Source: Ursus arctos
Lineage: Eukaryota; Chordata; Mammalia; Carnivora; Ursidae
Direction: 5' to 3'
Assembly: GCF_023065955.2 (NCBI RefSeq)
Contig: NW_026622874.1
Span: forward strand, 82,048,917-82,112,916
Length of the DNA stretch: 64,000 nt
The notes beneath the pieces are model-generated. The model had not been told where the DNA came from. It worked only from the letters and a program-made list of their open reading frames with translations, and ran no database searches. Positions 1 through 11,425 of this stretch are shown here, one piece after another (position 1 is the first letter of the stretch; the number at the start of each line of letters is the position of its first letter). A program made the position numbers and the translations under genes.

Positions 1-3000
1 ATTAAGGGGGGGTTCTATAAAAATAAAAAGGCCCCAAGAGTGATACAGAACAGAAAGTCACAATCGATAGAAACAAAGACTTTACAGGCAACATGGCATC
101 ATTAAAATCATATCTCTCAATATTCAGTCTCATGTAAATGGCCTAAATGCTCCCATAAAACGCCACAGGGTTGTAGATTGGATAAAAAGACATGACCCAT
201 CCATTTGCTGTCTACAAGAGACTCATTTTGAACCTAAAGATACATTCAGACTGAAAGTAAAGGGATGGAATACCATCTTTCACACAAATGGACCTCAAAA
301 GAAAGCTGGAGTAGCAATTCTCATATCAGACAGATTGGATTTTAAACTAAAGACTATAGTTAGAGACAGAAGGGCACTATATTATTCTTAAAAGATGTAT
401 CCAACAAGTGGATATGACAATTATAAATATCTATGCCCCCAACAGGGGAGCAGCAAGATACACAAGCCAAATCTTAACCAGAATAAAGAGACATATAGAT
501 AAAAATATGTCAATAGTAGGGGGCTTCAACACCCCACTATCACAAATAGACAGAACACCCTTGCAAAAACTCAGTAAAGGAACAAAGGCTTTGAATGCCA
601 TACTCGACGAGTTGGACTTCATAGATATATATAGAACACTATACCCCAGAACCAAAGAATACTCATTCTATTCTAATGCCCATGGAACATTCTCAAGAAT
701 AGACCATGTTCTGGGACACAAAACAGGTCTCAACCGATACCAAAAGACTGAAATTATTCCCTGCATAATCTCAGACCACAAAGCTTTGAAATTTGAACTC
801 AACCACAAGGAAAAATTTGGAAGAAACTCAAACACTTGGAGACTAAGAACCATCCTGCTCAGGAATGATTTGATAAACCAGGAAATCAAAAATCAATTTA
901 AACAATTTATGGAGACCAATGAGAATGAAAACACAATGGTCCAAAACCTATGGGATACTGCGAAGGCAGTCCTAAGGGAGAAATACATAGCCATCCAAGC
1001 CTCACTCAAAAGAATAGAAAAATCTAAAATGCAGTTTTTATATTCTCACCTCAAGAAGCTGGAACCGCAATAGAGGGACAGGCCTAATCCACGCACGAGG
1101 AAGCAGTTGACCAAGATTAGAGCAGAAATCAATGAATTAGAAACCAGGAGTACAGTAGAGCAGATCAACAGAACTAGAAGCTGGTTCTTTGAGAGAATTA
1201 ATAAAATTGACAGACCACTGGCAAGATATCCAAAAGAAGAGAGAGAGGACCCAAATTAATAAAATTATGAATGAAAAAGGAGAGGTCACAACCAACACCA
1301 ATGAAATTGGAAGGATTGTTAGAAACTTTTATCAACAGCTTTATGCCAATAAATTAAGCAACTGGAAGAGATAGAGTCGTTCCTGGAAACCTATAAACTA
1401 CCAAGACTGAAACAGGAAGAAATTGATTTTTTAAACAGGCCAATTAATTATGAAGAGATTGAAACAGTGATAAAAAACCTTCCAACAAACAAAACACGAG
1501 GACCGGATGGTTTTCCCGGGGAATTCTACCAAACATTCAAAGAAGAAATAATACCTATTCTCCTAAAGCTATTTCAAAAAATAGAAACAGAAGGAAAACT
1601 ACCAAACTCATTCTATGAGGCCAATATTACCTTGATCCCCAAACCAGGCAAAGACCCCATCAAAAAGGAGAATTACAGACTGATTTCCCTAATGAATATG
1701 GATGCCAAAATCCTCAACAAGATCCTGGCTAATAGAATCCAACAGTACATTAAAAGGATTCTCCATCTTGACCAAGTGGGATTCATCCCTGGGATGCAAG
1801 CGTGGTTCAACATTCGCAAATCGATCAGTGTGATAGATTATATCAACAAGAAAAAAGCCAAAAATCATATGATTCTCTCAATAGATGCAGAAAAAGCATT
1901 TGACAAAATACAGCATCCTTTCCTGATTAAAACCCTTCAGAGTGTAGGGATAGAGGGTACACTCCTCAATCTCATAAAAACCATCTATGAAAAGCCTACA
2001 GCAAATATCATTCTCAATGGGGAAAAGCTGGAAGCCTTTCCCTTAAGATCAGGAACACAACAAGGATGCCCATTCTCGCCACTATTATTCAACATAGTAC
2101 TAGAAGTCCTTGCAACAGCAATCAGACAACAAAAAGGGATAAAATGTATCCAAATTGGCAAAGAAGAAGTCAACCTGTTTCTCTTCACAGATGACATGAT
2201 ACTCTATATGGAAAACCCAAAAGAATCCACCCCCAAACTACTAGAAGTTATAGAGCAATTCAGTAATGTGGTGGGATACAAAATCAATGCTCAGAAATCA
2301 GTTGCATTTCTATACACGAATAGTGAGACTGAAGAAAGAGAAATTAGGGAATCCATCCCATTTACAATACCACCAAAAACCATACGTTACCTTGGAATTA
2401 ACTTAACCAGAGATGTAAACGATCTATATTCTAGAAACTATAAATCACTCTTGAAAGACATTGAAGAAGACACAAAAAGATGGAAAAGTATTCCATGCTC
2501 ATGGATCGGAAGAATTAACATAGTTAAAATGTCCATGCTACCCAGAGCAATCTACACTTTCATTGATATCCTGATCAAAATACTGATAACATTTTTCAAA
2601 GAACAGGAACAAATAGTCCTTAAATTTGTATGGAACCAGAAAAGGCCCCGAATAGCCAAGGAACTGTTGAAAAGGAAAAACAAAGCTGGGGGTATCACAA
2701 TGCCGGATTTCGAGCTGTACTACAAAGCTGTGATCACAAAGACAGCATGGTACTGGCACAAAAACAGACACATAGACCAACAGAACAAAATCGAGAACCC
2801 AGAAATGGACCCTCGGCTCTTTGGGCAACTAATCTTTGATAAAGCAGGAAAAAACATCCAGTGGAAAAAAGAGTCTCTTCAATAAATGGTGCTGGAAAAA
2901 TTGGACAGCTACATGCAAAAGAATGAAACTTGACCAATCTCTCACACCATACACAAAGATAAACGCCAAATGGACAAAATCCTCGATGTGAGACAGGAAT

Positions 3001-4190
3001 CCATCAAAATCCTAGAAGAGAACATAGGCAGCAACCTCTACGACATCGGCCAAAGCAACCATTTTCATGACACATCTCCAAAGGCAAGAGAAACAAAAGA
3101 TAAAATGAACTTGTGGGGCTTCATCAAGATAAGAAGCTTCTGCACAGCCAAGGAAACAGTCAGAAAAACTAAGAGGCAGCCCACGGAATGGGAGAATATA
3201 TTTGCAAATGATGCCACAGATCAGACTGGTACCCAAGATCTACAAAGAACTTCTCAAACTCAATACACGAGAAACAAATAAACAAATCATAAAATGGGCA
3301 GAAGATATGAACAGACACTTTTCCAATGAAGACATACAAATGGCTAACAGACACATGAAAAAATGTTCAAAATCCTTAGCCATCAGGGAAATTCAAATCA
3401 AAACCACATTAAGATACCACCTTACGCCAGTTAGAATGGCAAAAACTGACAAGGCAAGAAACAACAATTGCTGGAGAGGATGTGGAGAAAGGGGATCCCT
3501 CCTACATTGTTGGTGGGAATGCAAGTTGGTACAGCCACTCTGGAAAACAGTGTGGAGGTCCCTTAAAAAGTTAAAAATTGAGCTACCCTATAACCCAGCC
3601 ATTGCACTACTGGGTATTTACCCCAAAGATACAGACGTAGTGAAGAGAAAGGCCATATGCACCCCAATGTTCATAGCAGCAATGTCCACAATAGCTAAAT
3701 CGTGGAAGGAACCGAGATGCCCTTCAACAGATGACTGGATTAAGAAGTTGTGGCCCATATATACAATGGAATATTACTCAGCTATCAGAAAGAACGAGTT
3801 CTTAACATTTGCTGCAACTTGGATGGCACTGGAGGAGATAGTGCTAAGTGAAATAAGTCAAACAGAGAAAGACAATTATCATATGATTTCTCTCATCCAT
3901 GGAACATAGGAACTGGGAAGATCGGTAGGGGAAGAATAAAGAAAGGAGGGGTAATCAGAATCAGGAATGAAGTATGAGAGACTATGGACTCTGAGAAACA
4001 AACTGAGGGCTTCAGAGGGGAGGGATAGACTGGTGATGGGTAGTAAGGAGGGCACGTATTGCAATGGTGCACTGGGTGTTATACGCAAGTAATGAATCAT
4101 GGAACTTTACATCAAAATCTAGGGATATACTGTATGGTGACTAACATAATAAAAATTATTATAAAATAAATTAGAAGAAATAAAAAATAC
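1..4190 (+). mobile_element. L1 retrotransposon, 5' part outside window, inactive
   Basis: The window opens inside a carnivore-type LINE-1. Bases 1-92 match the end of ORF1 and the inter-ORF spacer of the fuller copy at 36768-42945. ORF2 follows, then a 3' UTR containing the family's 3'-end words (AGGGCACGTATTGC, TGTATGGTGACTAACATAAT) and an A-rich tail around 4150-4190. The left target-site duplication is off the window, so the exact right boundary is uncertain. Reading frames are interrupted several times, so the copy cannot retrotranspose on its own. Confidence 0.93.
93..3909 (+). pseudogene. L1 ORF2 (endonuclease-reverse transcriptase), broken
   Basis: ORF2 would begin with the ATG at 93 and end near 3909. 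Open pieces lie at 408-1073, 1189-1374, 1467-2885, 2970-3281 and 3202-3909, separated by stops and frameshifts. Recognisable parts are the endonuclease end (IINIYAPN near 420; SDHKAL near 773), the reverse transcriptase palm ([10 protein letters not shown] near 1880; [14 protein letters not shown] near 2050), the YxDD-equivalent box reading FTDD near 2185, and the C-terminal zinc-knuckle region ([18 protein letters not shown] near 3470-3520). The usual L1 palm box is FADD; the Thr comes from a GCA-to-ACA change at a CpG site. A remnant, not a host gene. Confidence 0.92.
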
Positions 4191-5149
4191 AAGTGATAAA
4201 AAAAATGTCACGTCGAGTGAGGAGTGAATGGAGAAGTTTCTGCATAGGAATTATTGGTGAGCACTGAATATTTATACCAGTATCTTAAAAGAGAGGACAA
4301 TTTATGGGTATTAGGAAAAGATGTTAGAATGGAGTTAATCATTAGAAAAAAAATGTACACTTGACCGTAATTCAAATATAACAGTAAGAAAAAGAACCAG
4401 CCACAAAGTGAAATACAGACAGTCATATTTGTATATTTACATTTGTATTTATATTTATGCATTTATCCTGTATATATGCACATATAACTTTAAAAATTAT
4501 ATAGGAGGACTATAATTAAACATATTGTGCCTTTCAACATATGTAAATAGACTTAAATCCTGCATTAAATGAAAAATAATTTTGGCTTGGCTCACAAGCA
4601 AAATTCAGTTCTCTAATGTGTATAAGAAGCAAGCACTACTAAAAAAACTAAATCAGAGAGGATAAAAATTTTAAAAATGGGCTTCATAATTCTCTTGCTA
4701 TCCCACACTTGATCTTTAGCAATTTATTACATTTTTTATTTCAGCTTATGTCATTTGGTATTGTCTACCTTGTACAAGCAAATGTTATGGTCCTGATCTT
4801 GTCTGTAAATGCCTGTCTCTACCCAGATATGGGTTAGTTATTTTCCCTGAGTTTGCCCTGTCAGAAAACTGATGGGTTCCAGAAATGCATTAATTTGCAA
4901 TTTGTCCAGCTTTCTTGTATTAACAGTGGGAGTGACAGTCTTTCCAACTCACTGTATCTCAAAGGTGAAACTAGACCAATTTTTTAAAAAGCAACGGCCC
5001 AATGATTCTACCTACAACTATGTTTTACATACTTGCATCTACCTGTTAAAGGAGATAAGTAAAATACTATTTAAGTCAGTAAATTCACAATAGTCTTCTA
5101 TGTCTATCAGTAGTAGCCTAAAGGAAAATAAATTGCAGAACATTCATAT
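4191..5149. other. Intronic AT-rich sequence, nothing recognised
   Basis: By position this is intron of the upstream ABCA gene. I searched it for the exons that should precede the penultimate ABCA3-clade exon and saw none with both splice sites and family motifs. Short open frames here (for example 4872-5093) have no family resemblance. Confidence 0.5.
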
Positions 5150-5545
5150 GCCAGATTACTATTTAGAGAAGAAAATGAATTATAGCTATATGCAACCGCA
5201 TGAATGAATTTCACAAACATTGAGCGAATGAAGAAAGAAAATATACCAGATGATTCCATTCACATAAAGGTCAAAGGTAGGAAAACTCTACCTCAATTTT
5301 TGGAGGTATATGCATAGGTAAAAACACCTTTGAAAAGGAAATGTCCACAATAACAATGAAGGTATTGGTAATTTTTTATGGGGGATAGAGGCTGAGAAGT
5401 GGGACATGGGAGTGTCTGGGTTACTATTACTTGGCCTAAATGGGGTGATTTCACCAGTGTTTGCTTTCATTAAACTCCATGTTCAAATATTTCACACACA
5501 AAAAGAGCTTTATGGGATCATGGAGACAGAACATGCATTAGAAAT
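5150..5545 (+). mobile_element. Possible ancient L1M 3' remnant
   Basis: Words such as GATGATTCCATTCACATAAAGG and TTCATTAAACTCCATGTTC recall the 3' portion of old mammalian L1 (L1M-type) copies. It is heavily diverged, and family assignment is from memory of consensus wording only. Confidence 0.35.
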
Positions 5546-6259
5546 CACATTAAGAAAAGCTACTCACCCTTATAACATGTATTTTTTACTTTAAAACATT
5601 TTGACCCCAGTTAATCCAATTTGCAACAACCTACAAATGTGCACTGATGAGTGTAAATACATTTGTTTGTTCCAATTAGAAGTGGATACCACCCTCTTCC
5701 CTTTCATTCCACCAGTGGGTTCTTATTCACCCAAGAACAAAACCAGAACACATAGCCCGACTTCGATGATTTATATGTATGATTTCCTCTTTCACAGGGC
5801 ATGTGATCATGGAAAAACAAGGAGGCCTTGTTCTGCTCCCCTCCCCACCAACCACACTGCACATGTATACATATCCACACAACCAGAGTGAAAACCTGAC
5901 TAGCTCATATTCTCAGCATTATGTTCAGGAATAAAGTCTTGTTGTAACATTAGAATTTTTGAAGGCTCAGAGTTTTTACATGGGGTATGTAAACTGACAA
6001 TTTTATTGTGCCTGAAAGTCTGCCCTCGATAATTGCTATGAATTCCACATAATAAGACTATTTCATCAGGAATAAATCCAAAAGGAATTAACCATGTCAT
6101 ATATATCAAAGACGGCATGTTATTTGACCATGTCCCTTTTTGTATTAACAATATCTATTCACCCCTCTATTGTGAATAATTAAGTTGATATAGCAATATT
6201 TTGGAAATTTAAAATGATATCTGCAAGATTACTCATCTATCCTATCTTTCATTTCTTAG

Positions 6260-6333
6260 GTAGTGTATTAAAGCAGGAGAATCAAGGGATCCTTACCTAC
6301 TACATTCCCAGCAAGGACAACAGCTGGGGAAAG
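6260..6333 (+). CDS. Upstream ABCA gene, penultimate coding exon
   Basis: A 74-nt exon between an AG acceptor (6258-6259, preceded by TTTCATTTCTT) and a GTAATG donor at 6334. With one G from the preceding exon it encodes G-SVLKQENQGILTYYIPSKD and then NSWGK, ending in phase 0. In ABCA3-clade proteins this segment follows nucleotide-binding domain 2 (pattern G-S-V-L-x-x-E/H-Q-G-x-x-x-Y-x-I/L-P-x-x-D-x-S-W-x-K). It joins in frame to the exon at 6732. All earlier exons of this transporter lie left of the window. Product: ATP-driven multi-pass membrane lipid transporter family; the substrate of this member is unknown. Confidence 0.86.
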
Positions 6334-6731
6334 GTAATGTAGAAACCATGACCTTCTAACATTACATATTAAGAGGCACTAATGATAGGGGGAGTATTTG
6401 ATATTCGGGTATGTGTAATGGGAGCCTGGCATTGTATGAGAAGCAGAAAAGTAACCTAAATTATGTGATTTTTCAAAAATACCTAGAGTTTTAATTGTTT
6501 GTTCCTTAAATCCCATTATTAGTCTATGTCCATCAAGACAATGGGAACAGAGAACTGCTTCCTTGCAGATCCTCAGTTACGTTTTCTATCATTTTCTCAT
6601 CTCCCCCTTTTGTCCTCCAACATTAACTTGACAGGACTTGGAGGAAGTGCAGGAGAGGCTTATCTGGGTTGGGCGCTGGAGGCGAGGATTACGATGGTAA
6701 CTGCACTTTTTTATTGCTGTTGTTGCTAAAG

Positions 6732-7127
6732 GTGTTTGGTATTCTGGAGGATGCTAAAGAGCAATTCAATTTAGAAGACTATTCCATCAGTCAGATAACG
6801 CTGGAACAAATCTTCCTGGCCTTTGGTACCCCAGAGAACACAGAAGGTGATTATAAAGAAAGGTACCATGAGATCCACTCCCAACCAGTGACCCTTATGT
6901 CTTCCTTAGTCTACTCTGTGTATACCTGGACACACAGAGGGACATTACTATGTGTGTGCATATCTTGGTATAAATATATTTACATCATAAAGAGCCTTCC
7001 AAAGAGGAACATACATCACTCTTTTGTAGATTTACATGAGTGGCCTATGTATACAGCATGTGCAAATCTAAAGACATTTAGCGAAAATCCTGTTCATTTT
7101 CCTAGAAATATAAAAGAGCACCATTAA
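6732..7127 (+). CDS. Upstream ABCA gene, terminal coding exon with long C-tail
   Basis: The acceptor AG is at 6730-6731 after a T-rich, TTGTTGC-containing tract. The exon opens [20 protein letters not shown] and continues [11 protein letters not shown], the hallmark C-terminal regulatory segment of ABCA proteins. It is closest to the ABCA3 type (V-F-G-x-L-E-x-A-K-E ... D-Y-S-x-S-Q-I-x-L-E-Q-V/I-F-L). In ABCA3 the protein stops about a dozen residues later. Here the frame stays open for about 90 more codons to TAA at 7125-7127, with no family resemblance. A weak donor (GTGATT at 6847) could instead splice out the tail. A possible AATAAA poly(A) signal lies at 7762-7767. Exon identity is secure; the true 3' end is not. 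Confidence 0.82.
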   Translation: MFGILEDAKEQFNLEDYSISQITLEQIFLAFGTPENTEGDYKERYHEIHSQPVTLMSSLVYSVYTWTHRGTLLCVCISWYKYIYIIKSLPKRNIHHSFVDLHEWPMYTACANLKTFSENPVHFPRNIKEHH

Positions 7128-7980
7128 TCAGGGTAGTAAAAGGACCTATTCCTGAGCATTCTGAATGTTTAAACAGAAACATCCAGAAATGGTGGTGCTG
7201 TCAAATGGGACAGCTTGAAGAGCAAGAGGATTTTGTTTCAGTACTTGAGATATGGTTAAGAGGAGCATTAAGCCTGTATCAAATCATCTTTCCCATGAAT
7301 ACACACATACATAATTTTATACCAGAAAGGATCTAATTAAAATCAATATCAAAGTTTAAGGGATAAGGGTAAGTTGGGTTATTATTTACAAAACTCAAAC
7401 CAAGATTCTTCATTTGCAAGAGAATCTTTGTATCAAGACATTTAAAGTCCAAGAACAAAGTAAAACAATTCTTTAAGAGTGTGTTTTCTTTCCTATTCTC
7501 GCCCCACTTCTGATTAAGAAGGAAAGAAGAACAAATGAAGAGGAGAGGGAGACAGAGAGCTCTTTCTCAGATCTTGTTTGGGCACACGGAATCCCCCATA
7601 AGCCACATGAGAAATCTAATCACTCTCAAGATTCATGGGCAGATGAGCAGACAAGTAGGGATGACTGTTGTCCAGTTGCAAGACAGAAAGAGTCCATGAA
7701 GCGACTCTATTTTGAGATGGTTTGTTCAAGGTTTTTATATTCTCAGTTGGATTTTGTGAGTAATAAAATGATACCCAGAAGGTATTCTGTGTTTTGTTGT
7801 TTTTAGATGTAATGTTCTATGGGTTCCACTCCCATACATGCCATACATCACCAGCGATTTCACTAATTGCAAGATTTGTTTACCAGGCTCACCACCTTTA
7901 AATGGGGAGAGGGAACTCATTTGATTAAGCTATTACTTGCATCTAGTCTCACAGTTGGCATCATTAATGACTTTAAAATT
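7128..7980. other. 3' flank of upstream ABCA gene
   Basis: No further coding signal. AATAAA at 7762-7767 is the only plausible poly(A) signal I noted within about 650 nt of the stop. I did not recognise a repeat in this stretch. Confidence 0.4.
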
Positions 7981-7984
7981 CCTT

Positions 7985-8155
7985 TAATGTGGTAGTCTTA
8001 CATGCATTGCATCATTTAATCCTACTACAAACCTCTGAAGTAGGTAGTGCAGCTATTATTATCCTCGCTGTACATGGAAGACACAGAGGGGTGAAGGATT
8101 CAGCCAGGGTCACCCAGTAAGCAAGCAGGGACATCCCTGTGTACCCATTAAGAGC
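7985..8155 (+). mobile_element. MIR SINE remnant
   Basis: Core MIR wording is visible in order: CATTTAATCCTACTACAAAC, GAAGTAGGTAGTGCAGCTATTATTATCCTC, a GACACAGAGGGGTGAAGG block, CCAGGGTCACCCAGTAAGCA, and an AGAGCCTGG-like end. This is the ancient tRNA-derived SINE shared by mammals, in sense orientation. A short CT tract follows at about 8188-8204. Confidence 0.7.
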
Positions 8156-8839
8156 CTGGAAACCACATAGCAATTTGAACAGGGAGTTCTCTCTCTCTCT
8201 CTCTACTTCCTTATAACTACTTCTGAGGTTTGTAGTAGGATTAAATGATGCAGTGCTTCTAAAGTGCTTAGTAGAGTTCCAAGAATTCTAAAGAATACAC
8301 TATGGCTGAGGGGAAATACCCAAGGAAGAAACAAACTTGGAAGAGGACTCCTCCCCAAGGCTGAGATTCACATGTTCTTGGAGAAGGTGAGCTTGGTGGG
8401 AAGTTCCTTGGCCTTGGGTCAAGGCTGTTCCATATCTGCTGAGACAGCAGGAAATGCCTCCATAGGGTACAGGCTAGATCTAGCAAGCAGGAAACTTTTC
8501 TGTGGTTGTTGGCAGGCTGGTGCTAGGAAGGGACTCTTGCGGGAGTCACTGAGTACCCACAGTTAATGAGGGTGGGGGTGCAGGGTGAATGACGCGAAAT
8601 GTCCTCCACACCTGCTGCGGGCAGCAGCAAGGTGATAGAAGAATCAAGAGGAAACACCTGAACTTGGAACAGCAGCCTTTGGTCCTGCAGGGTCCCTCCA
8701 GCACAAAGCTTAACCTGACAGTTCAAGAGCCCAGCCCCATTTAGCGCTGAAAGGCCAGAACCGGATACCTGGTTCAGTAGGAGAGACATTTGCCCTCTGA
8801 CAGAATTCAGAACCTGGGCTTCCAACCATTAAGCTACAG

Positions 8840-9830
8840 TGGAGGTGCATATTGCGGGGGAGGGGGGGGAGGGGGGGGTTTGCTGGTCCGCCAAGAGAAG
8901 CGACCATTAACGAATTGGAGCAGCAGGAGAGCGGTCCAGGGGTGAGGCCCACTGAGTGGCTGCGCGCGCAGAGGACGCAGTCGTAGTCTCCACGCGCTGA
9001 GCGCCCACGGGCAGAGGCGGAGCACGCCACCAGGGCGAGGGGCGGCGCACCTGGGAGCGAGACGCGTGGACCGCGCGCATTAGGCCAGGTTGCGCAGCTT
9101 CTGGGGCTTTGAGTGGCCCCCGGAGGAGGGTGGCGGGCCCCTGTGCCTGCACCTCTGCAAGCTTTCTGTTGATCCCCACAGACCATGGAGGGCGGCGGCC
9201 ACTGAATCTCCTCCCACTTCCTGCCACCAGGTACTGGCCCGCTGAGGGTGACCATGACACATGAGGGAGAGGGGAGCCAGCGACAGTTAGAGGATGGTGG
9301 GGTCGTCCAGTGGGGTGCAGAGGCGAAGCGCCTGGGAGCAAGCGAACGGGCCTGAGGTAGGGCCCTCAGGGTCGTGGGGCCTCGGGCAGTGTGAGAGGGA
9401 AGAGTTTAGTGAGGCCTCACGCTCTGACGGGTCCAGGAGAGGGTCCAGTGCGCAGAGGAGTAGAGAGATGCGTGCCAGGAAGGTGGTGAAGCCTGAGGGC
9501 GCGAGGGCTGCAGGGAGCGAGGGGCGGGGTGGGGACTGGGCACGTGCGCGCATGCGCGAGGAAGGGCCCAAGGTGGCGGACCGGCAGGCGGCGGGGCGGT
9601 TGGGGAAGGCGTTGGCAGGAGGCGCTGCACGGGTGACGAGCGTCCCTCAGAGGTGAAGGTGGAAGTGTGGCTGTGGCGGTTTCGAGGGTGAGTGTGGGAC
9701 CTCCCCGCCCCGGTGGCTTCTCCCCAGATTTCCCCGGGAAGGCGGAGGGTGCTCCGAGGACTGCCCGGAGGTCGACCCGCCGACCGAACTCCCCCGAAAG
9801 TGCGAACCCCACACAAGCCCCCGAATACAC
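8840..9830. promoter_or_regulatory. CpG island, candidate promoter and untranslated first exon
   Basis: About 1 kb of GC-rich, CpG-dense sequence stands out from an AT-rich window. It holds a GC box (GGGGCGGGG, 9521-9529), an E-box CACGTG (9541-9546) and a perfect palindromic NRF1 site GCGCATGCGC (9548-9557). AGG|GTGAGT, a strong + strand splice donor, is at 9688. It lies 1.7 kb past the upstream ABCA stop and 18 kb before the next ABCA start codon, same direction. The simplest reading is a TATA-less promoter with a non-coding first exon for the second ABCA gene. An unrelated non-coding RNA or an orphan island is also possible. Open frames on both strands here reflect high GC, not coding. Confidence 0.55.
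8856..8878 (+). repeat. G-run tract, potential G-quadruplex
   Basis: Three runs of 5, 8 and 8 or more guanines separated by single A residues, at the left edge of the CpG island. Four G3+ tracts can be drawn, so a G-quadruplex is possible on the + strand. Run lengths may also be an assembly-sensitive number. Confidence 0.6.
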
Positions 9831-9887
9831 TGGAACCCTCCACAACCCTCTCTGCTCCCCTTCAAAAGGATACCCAAACCCCCTTGT

Positions 9888-10264
9888 ATGTAATGTACAT
9901 ATTATAATGTTACCTATACCCTCACTGTCGAATGTCCGGGGGCCGCCACACCCAGTGTTGACCCTCCATCCTGTGTTTTGCGTGTCCCTCGCAGGACCTC
10001 ACTCCCAGCCTTTTCCTCTCCAGGGGCCCCTGGTCTGGGGAATGCATCCAGGGCTTCTGAGGGAGGAGAAAGTGCCCTCCCCTTGCAAAACACCAAAACT
10101 AGCCCAGGAAGTAAAAGACACTTCTCTGGACCTCGAAACACACAGAGAAGCTAACGAGAGCAAATTAAACAAAATTTGATTTTGGCTGTGCTGAGAATTT
10201 GAAAGCCAGGGCTCCGGAGGCACATGTTGCGGGTCTTGGCCTGCGGAGTCCAGAATTTATTTGC
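9888..10264. other. Unique sequence right of the CpG island
   Basis: GC content falls off and no exon or repeat is recognised. Confidence 0.35.
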
Positions 10265-10645
10265 TGTGTGACAGTCCCAGTCAGCTGGGGCTGCTATAAC
10301 AGAATACTGTAGGCCGGCTGACTTAAAAACAGCCATTGTATTTCTCACAGTTCTGGAGGCTGGGAAGTCTCCCATCGAAGCTCCATGCAGATTCAGGGTG
10401 TGGTGAGAGCCTGATTTCTGATAGACAGGCATCCTCTCGCTGTGTCCTTCACATGGTGGAGGGAGCAAGGGAGCTCTCTGGGGCCTGTGTCATAAGGGCT
10501 CGAATCCCATTCATCAGGGCTCCATCCTCATGACCTTAATCACATGCCCGTGTCCCTCATGGTAATACCATCACATTGGGGTTAGGATTTCAACATAAGA
10601 ATTTGGGCAGAAGAGGAGGACAGAGGCATTCAGATTATAGCAATG
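10265..10645 (-). mobile_element. Ancient LTR fragment, ERVL-MaLR type
   Basis: On the + strand it reads GGGGCTGCTATAACAGAATAC, CTCACAGTTCTGGAGGCTGG, GGTGAGAGCCTGATTTCTG, CTCGCTGTGTCCTTCACATGG, AGGGAGCTCTCTGGGGCC, CATTCATCAGGGCTCCATCC, then ATACCATCACATTGGGGTTAGGATTTCAACAT. This word order is that of MaLR-family (MLT/MST-like) solo LTRs in reverse orientation. No coding part remains. Confidence 0.55.
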
Positions 10646-10647
10646 AG

Positions 10648-10792
10648 CTAATGTAAATTGCTTGATTTCACTAAGCCTCAGTATCTTCATCTAAAAAAAA
10701 CTGGATACTAATACCCATCTCTGAGGATGATTAGAATATTTCAACTGACAGAATGTAGCAAACGTTCAATAAATAGAGGAAGGGGTATGGAA
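10648..10792 (-). mobile_element. MIR remnant, antisense
   Basis: AAGCCTCAGTATCTTCATCT ... GATACTAATACCCATCTC ... AACGTTCAATAAATAG is the usual reverse-complement wording of MIR. Confidence 0.6.
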
Positions 10793-11412
10793 ATTAAGTG
10801 CTGCAGGGAGCTCAAGTGTCTTAGTTCTCCTCTGCCAAAGCGGAAATTGCACTGACCTAAGTTAAACAGGCAAGGAAGACTTTGTGCAAGACTCTAGGAA
10901 CTGGGAAGACAGGCCAGAACTCAGTCTGCGTTCAGTTCTGCTGAAACAAAGGATGGGAAGGGGTTTGAGGACTGAGTGAGACAGTGGGAATGTGCTGGAG
11001 GACTGTAGAGGGGAGGTTGACCAGTAGAACACATTGAGTAGCTTCCTGAAGTTTGCTCCTGTGGTTCTCTGTGATTAGGCCATGTGTGTTTGCTGATTGG
11101 TGCCTGTTAGAAGCTAGCTCTTACCTCCCACAGAGACTGGGAACAGGGGTGCTATCTTCCTTGAGGATTACATTTCAAAGGATGACTCTCAGGTCCTTCA
11201 GGAAGAGAGTTTGGGGTTGTAAAACAGGAAAGAGTTACGTATATTTTAAACAGCAAAAGGGTGTATAATTAAAGGTTTTCTAAAGCAGATGCCCAGAGAA
11301 AAGGATGGTCAGGACCTAGAGCCAGGGAGAGCCATACGAATGGTATTAGTCCAGCTCAGAGGAGTATTCAAGCCATCTTGGTCACCTCATTTTAAGCAGA
11401 GTAGGCAGATTT
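10793..11412. other. Unique sequence, nothing recognised
   Basis: No exon or repeat identified. The open frame at 11053-11268 has no recognisable protein features. Confidence 0.35.
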
Positions 11413-11425
11413 AAAAGGAAAGGTA

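Noticed and set aside
1467..2885. 472-codon frame as a host gene
   Set aside because: It is L1 reverse transcriptase within a broken ORF2.
5406..5891. Frames at 5406-5594 and 5601-5891 as exons of the upstream ABCA gene
   Set aside because: No similarity to the segment before the penultimate ABCA exon and no matching splice phase.
6732..6846. Assignment of the upstream gene to the ABCA5/6/8/9/10 group
   Set aside because: The [10 protein letters not shown] and [10 protein letters not shown] words and the preceding SVL...SWGK exon fit the ABCA3 clade better.
8710..9877. Many overlapping open frames of 60-181 codons on both strands in the CpG island
   Set aside because: GC-rich DNA has few stops. 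The frames overlap in several registers, are rich in R/P/G/S, and show no domain or conserved motif.
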